Positions 16,328-24,073 are shown, counted from the first letter of the stretch. The stretch: 36,055 nucleotides of DNA from an uncultured Bacteroidales bacterium (GCA_937898885.1 CALDKD010000082.1:1-36055), one strand, 5' to 3'. Numbers and translations: made by a program. Notes: generated by a model not told the origin, from the sequence alone.

Positions 16328-16744
16328 ATTTTTGAGTTTGCTATTTTGACTTTGTAAAAAAGATATCAAACTGGCCATTTCCCCATTTTGGGGAAGGTAG
16401 CCCGAAATTTTCAAATAACTGCCGCAGTTCCATTTAAAATATGTAATTGATGAATGCAATATCAATTAAAAAACATCAATGTAAGGTAATCACACGATGA
16501 ACTACGTATTGGAAATATCATAATCTCGTTTCCAAGTTAGTAAACTTGATTTCAAGTTGAGACAAGTTTGATCACTCTTCGTTTCAGAGCATCGCCACCC
16601 AGTTTGCCTGGTTCAAAATTCCATAGTTGCCTGTTCATTTCCGCCGATTGAAAATGGAATCAGGAGTGCAGTGATTTCGGTAACAAGAGAACGGATGATA
16701 ATGCAATTATCTTTCCAAGGTGGAGAACGGTGGAATTTACAAAT
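16328..16744. other. Gene-free stretch between accessory operon and mobilization genes
   Basis: About 417 bases with no convincing gene. It contains a short hairpin at 16379-16395 (TTCCCC, loop ATTTT, GGGGAA), a cluster of phased CAAGTT sites at 16533-16568, and otherwise unremarkable sequence. It probably holds the junction between the AT-rich island and the mobilizable element, but I could not identify an end sequence. Confidence 0.5.
16533..16568. repeat. Four CAAGTT half-sites spaced exactly 10 bp apart
   Basis: CAAGTT at 16533-16538, its complement AACTTG at 16543-16548, CAAGTT at 16553-16558 and CAAGTT at 16563-16568. The two middle sites form a perfect palindrome, AACTTGA-TT-TCAAGTT (16543-16558). 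Exact helical-turn phasing is typical of cooperative protein binding sites such as operators, integrase arm sites or iterons. The bound protein is unknown. Confidence 0.6.
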
Positions 16745-17230
16745 TCATAATGATACGAGAATCATCCACATTACTAAAACTATTACCGCTGCCACAACCC
16801 CGATCCAGAAGAACAGCGTGCAGACCCAGAGCCAGAAGCCGGTCAGGTACAGGGCGTTGTCGTGCTCCAGTATTCTGCGGATTTCCTCACGCTGCTTTTC
16901 ATGAAACTTATGTACCTGCCGCATTGACTCGCTGTCAACCGCAACCTTGACGCTCAGGTCTTTCCTTGCGCTCTCCACCTCAGCGTGCACGCACTGCTTC
17001 AGACTGTCCAGCTCCTTCCTGAATGATTCGCGCGCCTGCTGCGTCAGCCTTCGTTCATTGACACAGCTGTCAAGCGTCTTTGTCAGCAGTTCGAGCAGCT
17101 CATTCAGCTCGACAACCACAGCCGACAGTTTCTCTGCCGCGGAATTGCAGTCATCCTCGTTTCTGGCCTGTGTGACCATGTCGCTCAGTGACGGGGCACC
17201 ATACGGCTCCTTCCTTCTTGTTCCATCCAT
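16745..17230 (-). CDS. Coiled-coil, C-terminally membrane-anchored protein of the mobilization module
   Basis: 161 residues. Residues about 25-125 are charged heptad-like helix (for example LSAVVVELNELLELLTKTLDSC and FRKELDSLKQCVHAEVESARKDL). The end is a strong membrane segment, LYLTGFWLWVCTLFFWIGVVAAVIVLVMWMILV. It lies 22 bases downstream of the relaxase gene in the same direction, so it is the last gene of the mob operon. Small membrane-anchored coiled-coil proteins occur in this position in several Bacteroidetes mobilizable elements and might help dock the relaxosome at the membrane, but no defined function follows from the sequence. GC-rich codon use matches the relaxase, not the AT-rich island to the left. 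Confidence 0.65.
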   Translation of the reverse strand: MDGTRRKEPYGAPSLSDMVTQARNEDDCNSAAEKLSAVVVELNELLELLTKTLDSCVNERRLTQQARESFRKELDSLKQCVHAEVESARKDLSVKVAVDSESMRQVHKFHEKQREEIRRILEHDNALYLTGFWLWVCTLFFWIGVVAAVIVLVMWMILVSL

Positions 17231-17252
17231 ATCCTACATGATTTAAGGGTTA

Positions 17253-18464
17253 TCATCTATGGTACCCGCGAGCGCGTGTGTGCATGCGCATGGCCTGCAG
17301 CAGGCAGCGGCGGGCAAACTTCTCGTCCTCCTCATTCTTGTCACGTCCCCAGTCCGATGACACGCTGCCGCCTCCGCCGCATGAGTCGGACATTGACGTT
17401 GCCGCATCAAGATAACTGCAGAACAAAAGGACAGCTGTGCGTGCTATGTCATCGGGCGTTGACCAGAGTGACTTCTCGGGTACCTGCGCCTCACCGAAGA
17501 TGATGTCCTTCACTTTTGTCGGGATACGGCATTCGTATCTGTGCCCGTCCACGTCGATGTCGAGCCGGAACAACGGTGCAGGTGTTTCTGGCGCCAGAAC
17601 TGGCTTCAGTTGGGGTTTTGGTTCTGCAACTGACGTTCCAGCCGGTTTCGCCATCGGCTTCCTTGCGTCCAGGGCCTTGTGGATGCCATCCCATGTCCTC
17701 TCCAGCTTGGATGCCGTGAGATTCCTTCCACATCCCAGATCCGATGCCTTGATGACGGTCGCACCCATGCCAACGGTGTAGCCGCACAGCTCTCCGCCTC
17801 TGTCCCTGCGCAGATTGACTTCATACCCCTTCTTCCTTAGAGCGTCAAAATACTCCTCTGCGTTGAACCGGTGCATGTTTCTTAGAATCAAAAGGCAGTC
17901 ATCGGATATCTGCTGCCTGCGGTCCTCGCGTATCTGCTCCGGCTGTTCCCATCCGTGACGGCGGTTGATGATTTCCGCAGCCTTCATGCAGCGCACATGT
18001 ATCTGATGCAGGTCATTGGTGCGGCCGTCCATGTCCAGACGGCATGCGTCCAGATGAAGGTGCAGGACGCCCGAACTGCTGTCACGGTGAAGAGCGCTCA
18101 CGCTCATGCTGTTCCCGAAATTCGTGGCCTTGCATTTTCCGCATCCGGGTATGCGGCTTATGTCAGCCGCATCGATCTCATGGATGACCTCCTTTGCCAG
18201 TGCGGCGAAGTCCCGGCTGGTCCAGCCGCGGCACTCGTCGGGCGAGGGTGAGATTACAAACGTGACCATGAAGTGCTGCATGGGTCTTCCGTGGGTATGT
18301 TCTCCCCTATGCTGCAGGCAGTGCAGCCTCATGCGGTTCCAGATGGCCTCCGCTGTCAGCCCTTCGGGCAGATGGTCCTTTGTTATCACCTCGGCCCGTT
18401 CCTTCTCCATGGCATAGCGTATGGCGTTGCCACCGTATGACGATGCCTTTACCAGTATTATCAT
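17253..18464 (-). CDS. Relaxase / mobilization nuclease
   Basis: A 403-residue conjugative relaxase that would nick oriT and lead the transferred strand. A candidate catalytic tyrosine is Y17 in GGNAIRYAMEKERAE, in the N-terminal segment expected for Bacteroidetes MOB-P relaxases. The metal-binding histidine motif is GVLHLHLDACRLDMDGRTND (H135 and H137), with further histidines at 125, 153 and 156. The C-terminal part contains a proline-rich linker (residues about 270-290) and a helical tail. The gene is 21 bases downstream of the MobC-like gene, which supplies the usual accessory DNA-binding protein. No coupling protein or type IV secretion genes are present, so transfer would need a helper element. 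Confidence 0.88.
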   Translation of the reverse strand: MIILVKASSYGGNAIRYAMEKERAEVITKDHLPEGLTAEAIWNRMRLHCLQHRGEHTHGRPMQHFMVTFVISPSPDECRGWTSRDFAALAKEVIHEIDAADISRIPGCGKCKATNFGNSMSVSALHRDSSSGVLHLHLDACRLDMDGRTNDLHQIHVRCMKAAEIINRRHGWEQPEQIREDRRQQISDDCLLILRNMHRFNAEEYFDALRKKGYEVNLRRDRGGELCGYTVGMGATVIKASDLGCGRNLTASKLERTWDGIHKALDARKPMAKPAGTSVAEPKPQLKPVLAPETPAPLFRLDIDVDGHRYECRIPTKVKDIIFGEAQVPEKSLWSTPDDIARTAVLLFCSYLDAATSMSDSCGGGGSVSSDWGRDKNEEDEKFARRCLLQAMRMHTRARGYHR

Positions 18465-18485
18465 AGTTGTCAGTCCCTTTAATAG

Positions 18486-18860
18486 TTATTGCATTACCCT
18501 GTTGAGAAAATCGCCCAGCGCCCTGACAATCCTGTCAACGGCCTCAAGCCACTGTCTCAAGAACTCCGGATTGCCGAACAGCAACCGTTTGATCCTGTCC
18601 GGTACACCGTTCAGGGCGTTCGTCACATTGATAAGGTCGGCGCGCAGGTCGGACAGACCGGCTATCAGCTCGCATTCCCGCTCTGTCAGCCGCCTGTACA
18701 GCCTGGCCCCCAGTATGGCCTTGCGCCCCATGGCGCTGACGCTTTTGCCCTTCTTCGCGGCCTTCCGTGTTATGTCCTCATATTCCTGCTCCGTGACACG
18801 TATCTGTATTATCCTGGTACGTGCCGGCTTGGGTTCGGTCTTTTTCTTTTTATGTGCCAT
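18486..18860 (-). CDS. MobC-like relaxosome accessory protein
   Basis: 124 residues with a lysine-rich N terminus (MAHKKKKTEPKPARTRIIQIRVTEQEYEDI) that reads as a ribbon-helix-helix DNA-binding region. It is followed by a MobC-type helical part: ARLYRRLTERECELIAGLSDLRADLINVTNALNGV. Family members bind oriT and help the relaxase open the nick site. It is directly upstream of the relaxase gene and directly downstream of a hairpin-rich region that is the likely oriT, which is the expected order. Length is normal. Confidence 0.85.
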   Translation of the reverse strand: MAHKKKKTEPKPARTRIIQIRVTEQEYEDITRKAAKKGKSVSAMGRKAILGARLYRRLTERECELIAGLSDLRADLINVTNALNGVPDRIKRLLFGNPEFLRQWLEAVDRIVRALGDFLNRVMQ

Positions 18861-18898
18861 AATTGTTGGTTTATTTTGATTGAATAAAGGGATAAAAA

Positions 18899-19042
18899 AG
18901 GACTGCGAGCCTGCGAGCGGTACTGCCGGATGCGCACAAGTTCACGTCGGGCATCCCGCTTTTGTCATACAAAAGCATTTCTCGAAAACGCTTTGGAGAA
19001 TCGTCGGGTAATTCTTGCTTACGTTACAGACATCGCAGTCCT
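18899..19042. other. Candidate origin of transfer (oriT)
   Basis: Gene-free region just upstream of the mobC-like gene. It is framed by a 10-bp inverted repeat, aggactgcga (18899-18908) and its complement (19033-19042). Inside is a perfect 7-bp hairpin, cttttgt-cat-acaaaag (18959-18975), followed by ctcgaaaacgctttgg. Position and structure are those of an oriT; the nick site is not determined. Confidence 0.5.
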
Positions 19043-19071
19043 GGTTAAATAAGCCGCAAGATGAGTCACTT

Positions 19072-19497
19072 TCAGAAATCTTCCGTGGCACTGTCCGTCG
19101 CGGGAGGTACCGGTTTCCTGTAGTAAGGATTCCAGCAGAATTTCCCGTTGATATGCCAACCTGAGAGTGCTTTCATACTGTACACGCAGATCTGACCAGT
19201 CTTGGCCGATGAGAAAATGCCCAACTCTTCCATCCGTTTCAGGATCTTGTGCACGGTCTTGCGTTCAAGCTTCCAGAGATGCGACAGTTTAACATCGGAT
19301 ATGGTGAACTGACCCTTGGTGAGAGTGATGTCCTTGTGTTCGGATATCCTGACCTTCGTATCTTCATGGACAGTCATTTCAGCCAGCGTCATGAAACACT
19401 CCATGCGGTCAATGCCATACTTCCGGCTTCTGAGGAATATCTCCTGTTCGGGAGAAAATATGTAACAGCGATAGATTCTCTTTTCCATAATAATCAA
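19072..19497 (-). CDS. Winged-helix DNA-binding protein of the mobile element
   Basis: 141 residues; a start at the second methionine (MEKRIYRCY) is also possible. The central part reads GQFTISDVKLSHLWKLERKTVHKILKRMEELGIFSS, a clear helix-turn-helix with a following wing, like replication-initiation or MarR-like winged helices. The N-terminal half (EQEIFLRSRKYGIDRMECFMTLAEM) resembles the leading helices of small Bacteroidetes element-encoded regulators. It is followed by the candidate oriT and preceded, 10 bases away, by a DUF3853 gene in the same direction. It may regulate the mob operon or excision; the target site is not visible. Confidence 0.6.
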   Translation of the reverse strand: MIIMEKRIYRCYIFSPEQEIFLRSRKYGIDRMECFMTLAEMTVHEDTKVRISEHKDITLTKGQFTISDVKLSHLWKLERKTVHKILKRMEELGIFSSAKTGQICVYSMKALSGWHINGKFCWNPYYRKPVPPATDSATEDF

Positions 19498-19507
19498 GTT
19501 TTGAAAG

Positions 19508-19828
19508 TTACCCGTTGGTTTTTACTGTTCCCGCTTCCTTGGCAAGTGCCAGGGCAAGATCCGCATCGACCACAATCTTGCGTCCGATCTGAGAGATGGC
19601 GGCATCTATGACACCGCTCTTCTTGATGCGGTTGGCAGTCGGAATGCTGCATCCGAAGACCTTTGCCAGACCTTCAATGCCGTATTCGTAATGTTTCTCG
19701 GGTTCGGGTGGGGAGGAAACTTTCGCGTCCGCCTTTCCTGTTCTGTCCAGAAGTATGGTCAGTTCCTGCCCCGTCATCATGCAGACGGGCTTCTCGAGCA
19801 GCTGCTCGATGGTTGTTACCTTTATCAT
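19508..19828 (-). CDS. DUF3853-family protein (excisionase-like helix-turn-helix)
   Basis: 106 residues. The N-terminal part (MTGQELTILLD) and the C-terminal domain YGIEGLAKVFGCSIPTANRIKKSG ... GRKIVVDADLALALAKE match the pattern of DUF3853, a small family found on Bacteroidetes mobilizable and conjugative elements. The C-terminal domain is a MerR/excisionase-like helix-turn-helix. It is the first gene of the element's minus-strand set, next to about 420 gene-free bases that include a strong inverted repeat and then the tRNA. In related elements an integrase gene would be expected near here; none is present. Confidence 0.75.
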   Translation of the reverse strand: MIKVTTIEQLLEKPVCMMTGQELTILLDRTGKADAKVSSPPEPEKHYEYGIEGLAKVFGCSIPTANRIKKSGVIDAAISQIGRKIVVDADLALALAKEAGTVKTNG

Positions 19829-19975
19829 AAATGTAAGTGCTCTGTGGTCCGTCAGTTGTACTTCCTGACATTCCGGTTAAACTGTTTCTGAGGTTCATGA
19901 ACCGTCAATGAAATCCGGCTTTTCCGAATCCGACTGCAGAGGTACTCCGTTTTAATGAGCGCAGAAAGCATGTGC

Positions 19976-20012
19976 CCGTACTGATAAAATGCCGGCTATT
20001 TTATCCGTACGG
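19976..20012. repeat. 15-bp inverted repeat with one mismatch
   Basis: Left arm ccgtactgataaaat (19976-19990), 7-base spacer gccggct, right arm 19998-20012. The arms pair at 14 of 15 positions. It lies about 150 bases upstream of the DUF3853 gene, so it may be an operator for that gene set or a recombination or replication site of the element. Confidence 0.55.
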
Positions 20013-20204
20013 TTTCTATACGTTTTTTCACAGATAAAAGAATATTTCACATATCAATGTCGGCTATTTCGGCAGAAGTTCAATTCGTAGAGTCTTTGAT
20101 ATGCGTTGAAACTGATGAAAAAGAGGTGATATGGTGTGGTTTTAAGTGCAGTTTCATGGACTTTTCAAATGGGTTTTGTTTTCCCATTGTTTTCCCGACA
20201 AAAG

Positions 20205-20236
20205 AAAAAAGCACTCACGTTTGTGCGTAAGTGCTT
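20205..20236 (-). terminator. Rho-independent terminator after the tRNA
   Basis: On the minus strand, AAGCACT-x-ACG pairs with CGT-x-AGTGCTT around a 6-base loop (20209-20236), and the second arm runs into a stretch of six T bases. It begins about 12 bases past the tRNA 3' end. Confidence 0.75.
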
Positions 20237-20247
20237 GATTTTCAGTG

Positions 20248-20321
20248 TGGGCCATCTAGGGCTTGAACCTAGGACCTCCAGATTATGAGTCTGTTGCTCT
20301 AACCAACTGAGCTAAAAGCCC
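20248..20321 (-). tRNA. tRNA with anticodon CAT (Met or Ile2)
   Basis: A complete cloverleaf on the minus strand: acceptor start GGGCTTT, D arm GCTCAGTTGGTTAGAGC, anticodon loop CTCATAA, T arm CTAGG-TTCAAGC-CCTAG, discriminator A; no encoded CCA. The anticodon is CAT, so it is an elongator Met tRNA or an Ile2 tRNA that needs lysidine. Two positions pair poorly (6:67 is T-T, 27:43 is A-G). The mobilization module abuts its 3' end. Confidence 0.9.
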
Positions 20322-20429
20322 TTCAAGATGTATTATCCTTGCGGAAACTCATCTATCGGCCGCGAAGTTACATCTTTTATAGCAACGTTCCAAACCTTTT
20401 AGGCAAAAACATCCATCAAATTCAAAAAG

Positions 20430-21578
20430 TCATCGTATTCTGTAATAGAGAAGAATTGGATTATAGTCATTCTGGGCGTCCAGGGCACTCATTATCTCCT
20501 TGGACAGATCATCAGGTGCGGTATCAGGATCTGCTCTCATATCTGACGGACCGTTTATTATGGCGAAATATCCCCCGTCACCGGTAACGCCATCTGCCTC
20601 AATGCAGAAATTCAGGCCTGGAATGCTCAAATCCGTAACGTGGGTGACTACACTGTCAGACTTGCAATACAACTGTATCTTGGTATCACTTCCATCTTCC
20701 GGATTATAGTTGGTGTACCAGAAGCTGAATCCGTCGTCGCCTACAATCGGGAACAGGACATTTGCTGAGTAATGCTCTCCCATCTCAAACAGTTTATACT
20801 CCAGCTTGTCGGCCATGTTATCACTTGTCCGTTTACGCGACATTGTCTCCGGAATACCATCGCTGAAACGAAAACGGAACACCTCATTGAAAGTTCCGTC
20901 AGCCTCCATTCTCCCGAGCCGGCTCACATTGCCCGTAATACCTACGGCGGCCTTACATTGCAGACGGTCTGTCACCGACATACGGACTTCCGATTCCTCT
21001 GCTGAGATTGGCAAGATACTCTCGGCACGGCCAGTTGGTATATTAACTCTTGCAATATCGCGACTGCTCTCATCTACCGTACGGAACATTATCAAAGATG
21101 AGTCATTCAACACGTTGAAAGTACCGGAGAAAAACCAGTCAGTAGGAATGCTGCCCACGAAGCGCATGGAAGGCACATCGTACTTCAGTATGCATTGTTT
21201 GTTGGTGGGAGCCACATAAAGCGAATGAGTCTCAGGATGATATGCCCATCGGTACAGCACATCGTATTCCCCCGGTCCACGTCCTTTTGCCGAGAGCCTT
21301 GATACGAATTTATGCTGTCTGAAATACCACATCTGCTCCATACGCTCATCGGTTATGAACAATTCATCACCATATACACGCGCCTGGGCGGCATCAATTG
21401 GCTCATCGCTGGACAGAGGCACTATCCGAATATCGGTGGCTATCTCCTCAAACGGAACAGAGACGGCATCATATCCGCTTATCTCAAATACGTCATCGTG
21501 TGTCTCGCTTTTACAAGACAGCATCAAGGAAAGCAGGAAAAGCAAAAGGATTCTTGAACTTATTCTCATAATAATCAT
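20430..21578 (-). CDS. 6-bladed beta-propeller lipoprotein (BF3164-like)
   Basis: 382 residues; MRISSRI (21569) is as likely a start as the first ATG. The leader ends LLSLMLSC, so Cys22 is probably lipidated. Residues 98-105 are KGRGPGEY, the hallmark of the Bacteroidetes 6-bladed beta-propeller family. The repeated strand pattern continues (LYVAPTNKQCILKYDVPSMRFVG; SLIMFRTVDESSRDIARVN; FSFWYTNYNPEDGSDTKIQLYCK). These surface or periplasmic propellers accompany NVEALA peptides, and here the NVEALA gene is directly upstream with a 58-base gap and a shared promoter. The biochemical role of the family is not established. Confidence 0.85.
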   Translation of the reverse strand: MIIMRISSRILLLFLLSLMLSCKSETHDDVFEISGYDAVSVPFEEIATDIRIVPLSSDEPIDAAQARVYGDELFITDERMEQMWYFRQHKFVSRLSAKGRGPGEYDVLYRWAYHPETHSLYVAPTNKQCILKYDVPSMRFVGSIPTDWFFSGTFNVLNDSSLIMFRTVDESSRDIARVNIPTGRAESILPISAEESEVRMSVTDRLQCKAAVGITGNVSRLGRMEADGTFNEVFRFRFSDGIPETMSRKRTSDNMADKLEYKLFEMGEHYSANVLFPIVGDDGFSFWYTNYNPEDGSDTKIQLYCKSDSVVTHVTDLSIPGLNFCIEADGVTGDGGYFAIINGPSDMRADPDTAPDDLSKEIMSALDAQNDYNPILLYYRIR

Positions 21579-21636
21579 TTAAGATAGTACGGGCCACACA
21601 AGTGGCCCATACCTTGACTTTAATCGGAGCGGTCAG

Positions 21637-22023
21637 TTAAAATTTCTGGAACAGCTTCTCAATGTCACCAAGAAGATTCCTCAGACTCATGTTCTCAAGC
21701 ATTTCCCTTATTATGCGCATCCAGTTAATCTTACCGTTTGCCAGCCTTTCTGGATTGATAAGACAAGAGCTGTCAATTTCCTGGATGCAATAGTTCATTG
21801 CTTTTCCCTTTTCATTCAACGCATTTGTCTTATTATTGTAAATAACGGCTCCGTTACCCAGATCAAGAACGTCAGGATCCACAACCTCTGCCGCACTGAG
21901 AGCCTCCACATTCGCCGCAAGAAGCGGATTCTCACTCTTCAATGACTCTTTCTCTAATGCGGTGTATGTAACGGTCATCATAGCCGATACCAGAAAAGCC
22001 ACCGCAGGAATGATTTTTTTCAT
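21637..22023 (-). CDS. NVEALA-family exported peptide precursor
   Basis: 128 residues. A signal-peptide-like N terminus (MKKIIPAVAFLVSAMMTVTYTAL) is followed by ENPLLAANVEALS, the defining NVEALA sequence, at about residues 31-43. The rest is short and acidic (VVDPDVLDLGNGAVIYNNKT) with two cysteines (CIQEIDSSC) and a helical tail ending in KLFQKF. NVEALA proteins are secreted small proteins of Bacteroidetes found next to 6-bladed propeller lipoproteins, as here; their role is unknown. The gene is first in its operon, with a 5' leader of roughly 160 bases after a good promoter. Confidence 0.85.
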   Translation of the reverse strand: MKKIIPAVAFLVSAMMTVTYTALEKESLKSENPLLAANVEALSAAEVVDPDVLDLGNGAVIYNNKTNALNEKGKAMNYCIQEIDSSCLINPERLANGKINWMRIIREMLENMSLRNLLGDIEKLFQKF

Positions 22024-22193
22024 ACGTGTTTAGTTTTAATTGTTTTTTCACCTGACCGTATGCCGATGGACGGCGGCATCCGGCTGTACTTACCTTTTAG
22101 GAAGCGTCCATTCCTCCGTGTCTCTCATTTCATAGACCTGTCGCACAAATCATGATTTATCTGTCACACAACCTGCAGAGTATATGACGGCGG

Positions 22194-22201
22194 CAAAGTT
22201 A
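22194..22201 (-). promoter_or_regulatory. Promoter of the NVEALA-propeller operon
   Basis: On the minus strand TAACTTTG, a full TAnnTTTG match, with TTG of a -33 element 20 bases upstream (22222-22224). The transcript would start near 22185 and carry a leader of about 160 bases before the NVEALA start, with a small hairpin (atgccg / cggcat near 22060). Confidence 0.65.
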
Positions 22202-22298
22202 GTGGCCGGATATGAGTTTATCAACGTTTTTTTGTTGATTATTTCGTCACAATGGTCTATTTCCTGTTGAATTGGTCACATATTAACGAAGGTTGCAC

Positions 22299-22306
22299 TA
22301 ATTTTG
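22299..22306 (+). promoter_or_regulatory. Promoter box of ribF
   Basis: TAATTTTG, a TAnnTTTG match, 13 bases before the ribF ATG at 22320, so the leader is very short. It is divergent from the NVEALA promoter about 100 bases away. Confidence 0.6.
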
Positions 22307-22319
22307 CACACGAATCAAG

Positions 22320-23237
22320 ATGGAGAGAAATTACAACAATCTGTACGCGGTGACGGTGGGCTTTTTTGACGGAGTTCACGCAGGTCATCGTTACCTGGTG
22401 GATGAGCTGAAGGGAATAGCCGCTGAGAGGGGACTCAAGTCACGGATCGTCACTTTCACAGAGCATCCAAGACAGGTTATCCAATCAGACTACAAACCGC
22501 TATTGCTCTCCTCTCCGGAGGATAAGCTCAGGATGCTTGACAACACAGGCGTTGACCTTTGCACGGCCCTTCATTTTGACATTCAGATGGCCATGATGGA
22601 TGCAGAGACATTTATGCGCGAGGTTCTGTATGAGCGTCTCGGCGCCAGATGCCTGCTTATGGGACACGACCACAGATTCGGGCACGACAATATCCCGGAT
22701 TTCAATATATACCGGAGAATCGGTGAGAGCATAGGCATTGAGGTTATCCAGGCAAATGCCTTTATCTGGAATGGCAGACCGGTAAGCAGCTCCCGAATCC
22801 GCACCTGCCTGAGCTCAGGAGAAGTGGCAGACGCCACAAAAATGCTCGGATACTATTATACATTAAAAGGAACAGTGGTACACGGGCTGAAGAATGGAAG
22901 AAAAATGGGATTTCCCACAGCCAACCTTGGACCGTACTGCGAGTTGATGCAGATACCCGCCAACGGTGTCTATGCGGCATTGGCATCCGTACAAGGAGAG
23001 ACTTTCAAATCAATGCTGAATATTGGCTACCGCCCTACCTTGAACAGTGATGTCAACACCCGCACAATTGAGGCGCACCTGCTGGACTTCAACCGCGATA
23101 TCTATGGCGAGGAGCTTTCACTGAGCATCGTTGACTACCTCAGACCTGAGCGCAGATTTGACAGTCTTCAGGCTTTGTCGGCCCAACTTGCCAAAGACCG
23201 CGATACTATACCCCAAATTCTTTCAAGACAATTATGA
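22320..23237 (+). CDS. ribF: Bifunctional riboflavin kinase / FAD synthetase
   Basis: 305 residues, normal for RibF. It phosphorylates riboflavin to FMN and adenylates FMN to FAD in the cytoplasm. The N-terminal adenylyltransferase domain shows GFFDGVHAGH (about 14-23), with the H-x-G-H-type nucleotidyltransferase signature, and later GHDHRFGHDN and SSSRIRTCLSSGEVADA. The C-terminal riboflavin kinase domain has GRKMGFPTANL (about 193-203) and the strand ARTIEAHLLDF-like segment TRTIEAHLLDFNRDIYG. The start follows its promoter box closely. It overlaps the next gene by 4 bases (ATGA). Confidence 0.95.
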   Translation: MERNYNNLYAVTVGFFDGVHAGHRYLVDELKGIAAERGLKSRIVTFTEHPRQVIQSDYKPLLLSSPEDKLRMLDNTGVDLCTALHFDIQMAMMDAETFMREVLYERLGARCLLMGHDHRFGHDNIPDFNIYRRIGESIGIEVIQANAFIWNGRPVSSSRIRTCLSSGEVADATKMLGYYYTLKGTVVHGLKNGRKMGFPTANLGPYCELMQIPANGVYAALASVQGETFKSMLNIGYRPTLNSDVNTRTIEAHLLDFNRDIYGEELSLSIVDYLRPERRFDSLQALSAQLAKDRDTIPQILSRQL

Positions 23238-24073
23238 AAAAGACAATCACAGCAGTAATCCTGTTTATTGCCACACAGTTTATAGGCACGGCGATAGCCG
23301 CATTAATACTGATTATTCCACGATTATCTGAATTGCAGGCGGAAGACGGCATGGGATTCTGGCAAATGATGGATGAAAATATGATACCGATAACAGTCAT
23401 CGGACTTCTGCTAAGCTATATTATGCTCACTGCCATTTTCCTCTCGATGAGGTATTTCAAGCCGGCCGACCTGATAAAACGTGTACCGGAGAATATTTTC
23501 TGGATCTCAATACCCCTTATTATAGTGGCAATGTATGCTATGAATATGCTGAACAGCGCATTTCATCTGCCAAACATTAATGAGGAGGCATTCACTAAGA
23601 TAGCTGATTCCACCGCGGGTTTTCTGACCATCGCTCTTTTCGGTCCCATTATGGAGGAGATAGTATTCCGCCGCATCATAATTGATGACTGCGTCAGGCG
23701 TACAGGAAAGAAGTGGGCCGCCATCCTTATCTCAGCCGCTCTGTTCGGGCTGATACATATGAACCCGGCCCAGATGCTGTTCGCTTTTCTGATTGGTCTG
23801 CTGTTCGGATGGGTGTACGTTCGCTCAGGAAGTATGCTGCCTGGTATAATCGGACATATCATCAACAACACCGTGGCCGTATTGGGAATGCGCTACTTTG
23901 CCGATAATGAGTTCATATCGGGCGACATGGATTTCACCGATTCAGCTCATCTGGCAATATTCAATGTCTGTCTGATAGCGGCTGTGCTGCTGGCCGTCAA
24001 ATTTGACCAAGAGTGTCGCAGGCAGGAGAAAGCGTCACAGAGCGATAGTGGTACCCTCGAGGGTATCGAGTGA
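23234..24073 (+). CDS. CPBP-family intramembrane metalloprotease
   Basis: 279 residues with about seven or eight hydrophobic segments. The CPBP (Abi) motifs are complete: EEIVFRR with E141, E142 and R146, FGLIHMNP with H175, and GHIINN with H208 and N212. Members are Rce1-like proteases or act in bacteriocin self-immunity and surface protein handling; no specific substrate is suggested here. It is coupled to ribF by the ATGA overlap. Its 3' end overlaps the convergent argB gene by 39 bases. Confidence 0.9.
   Translation: MKKTITAVILFIATQFIGTAIAALILIIPRLSELQAEDGMGFWQMMDENMIPITVIGLLLSYIMLTAIFLSMRYFKPADLIKRVPENIFWISIPLIIVAMYAMNMLNSAFHLPNINEEAFTKIADSTAGFLTIALFGPIMEEIVFRRIIIDDCVRRTGKKWAAILISAALFGLIHMNPAQMLFAFLIGLLFGWVYVRSGSMLPGIIGHIINNTVAVLGMRYFADNEFISGDMDFTDSAHLAIFNVCLIAAVLLAVKFDQECRRQEKASQSDSGTLEGIE

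Larger units (their letters stand above)
19829..20247. other. Gene-free stretch between DUF3853 gene and tRNA
   Basis: About 419 bases without a gene. It contains a near-perfect 15-bp inverted repeat (19976-20012), a second copy of the sequence cggctattt near 20058, and the tRNA terminator (20205-20236). The position at a tRNA 3' end is where an integrase gene and an attachment site would be expected, but I could identify neither. Confidence 0.5.

Noticed and set aside
16379..16395. Rho-independent terminator after the three-gene operon
   Set aside because: The hairpin is good but short and has no T run, so I describe it without calling a terminator.
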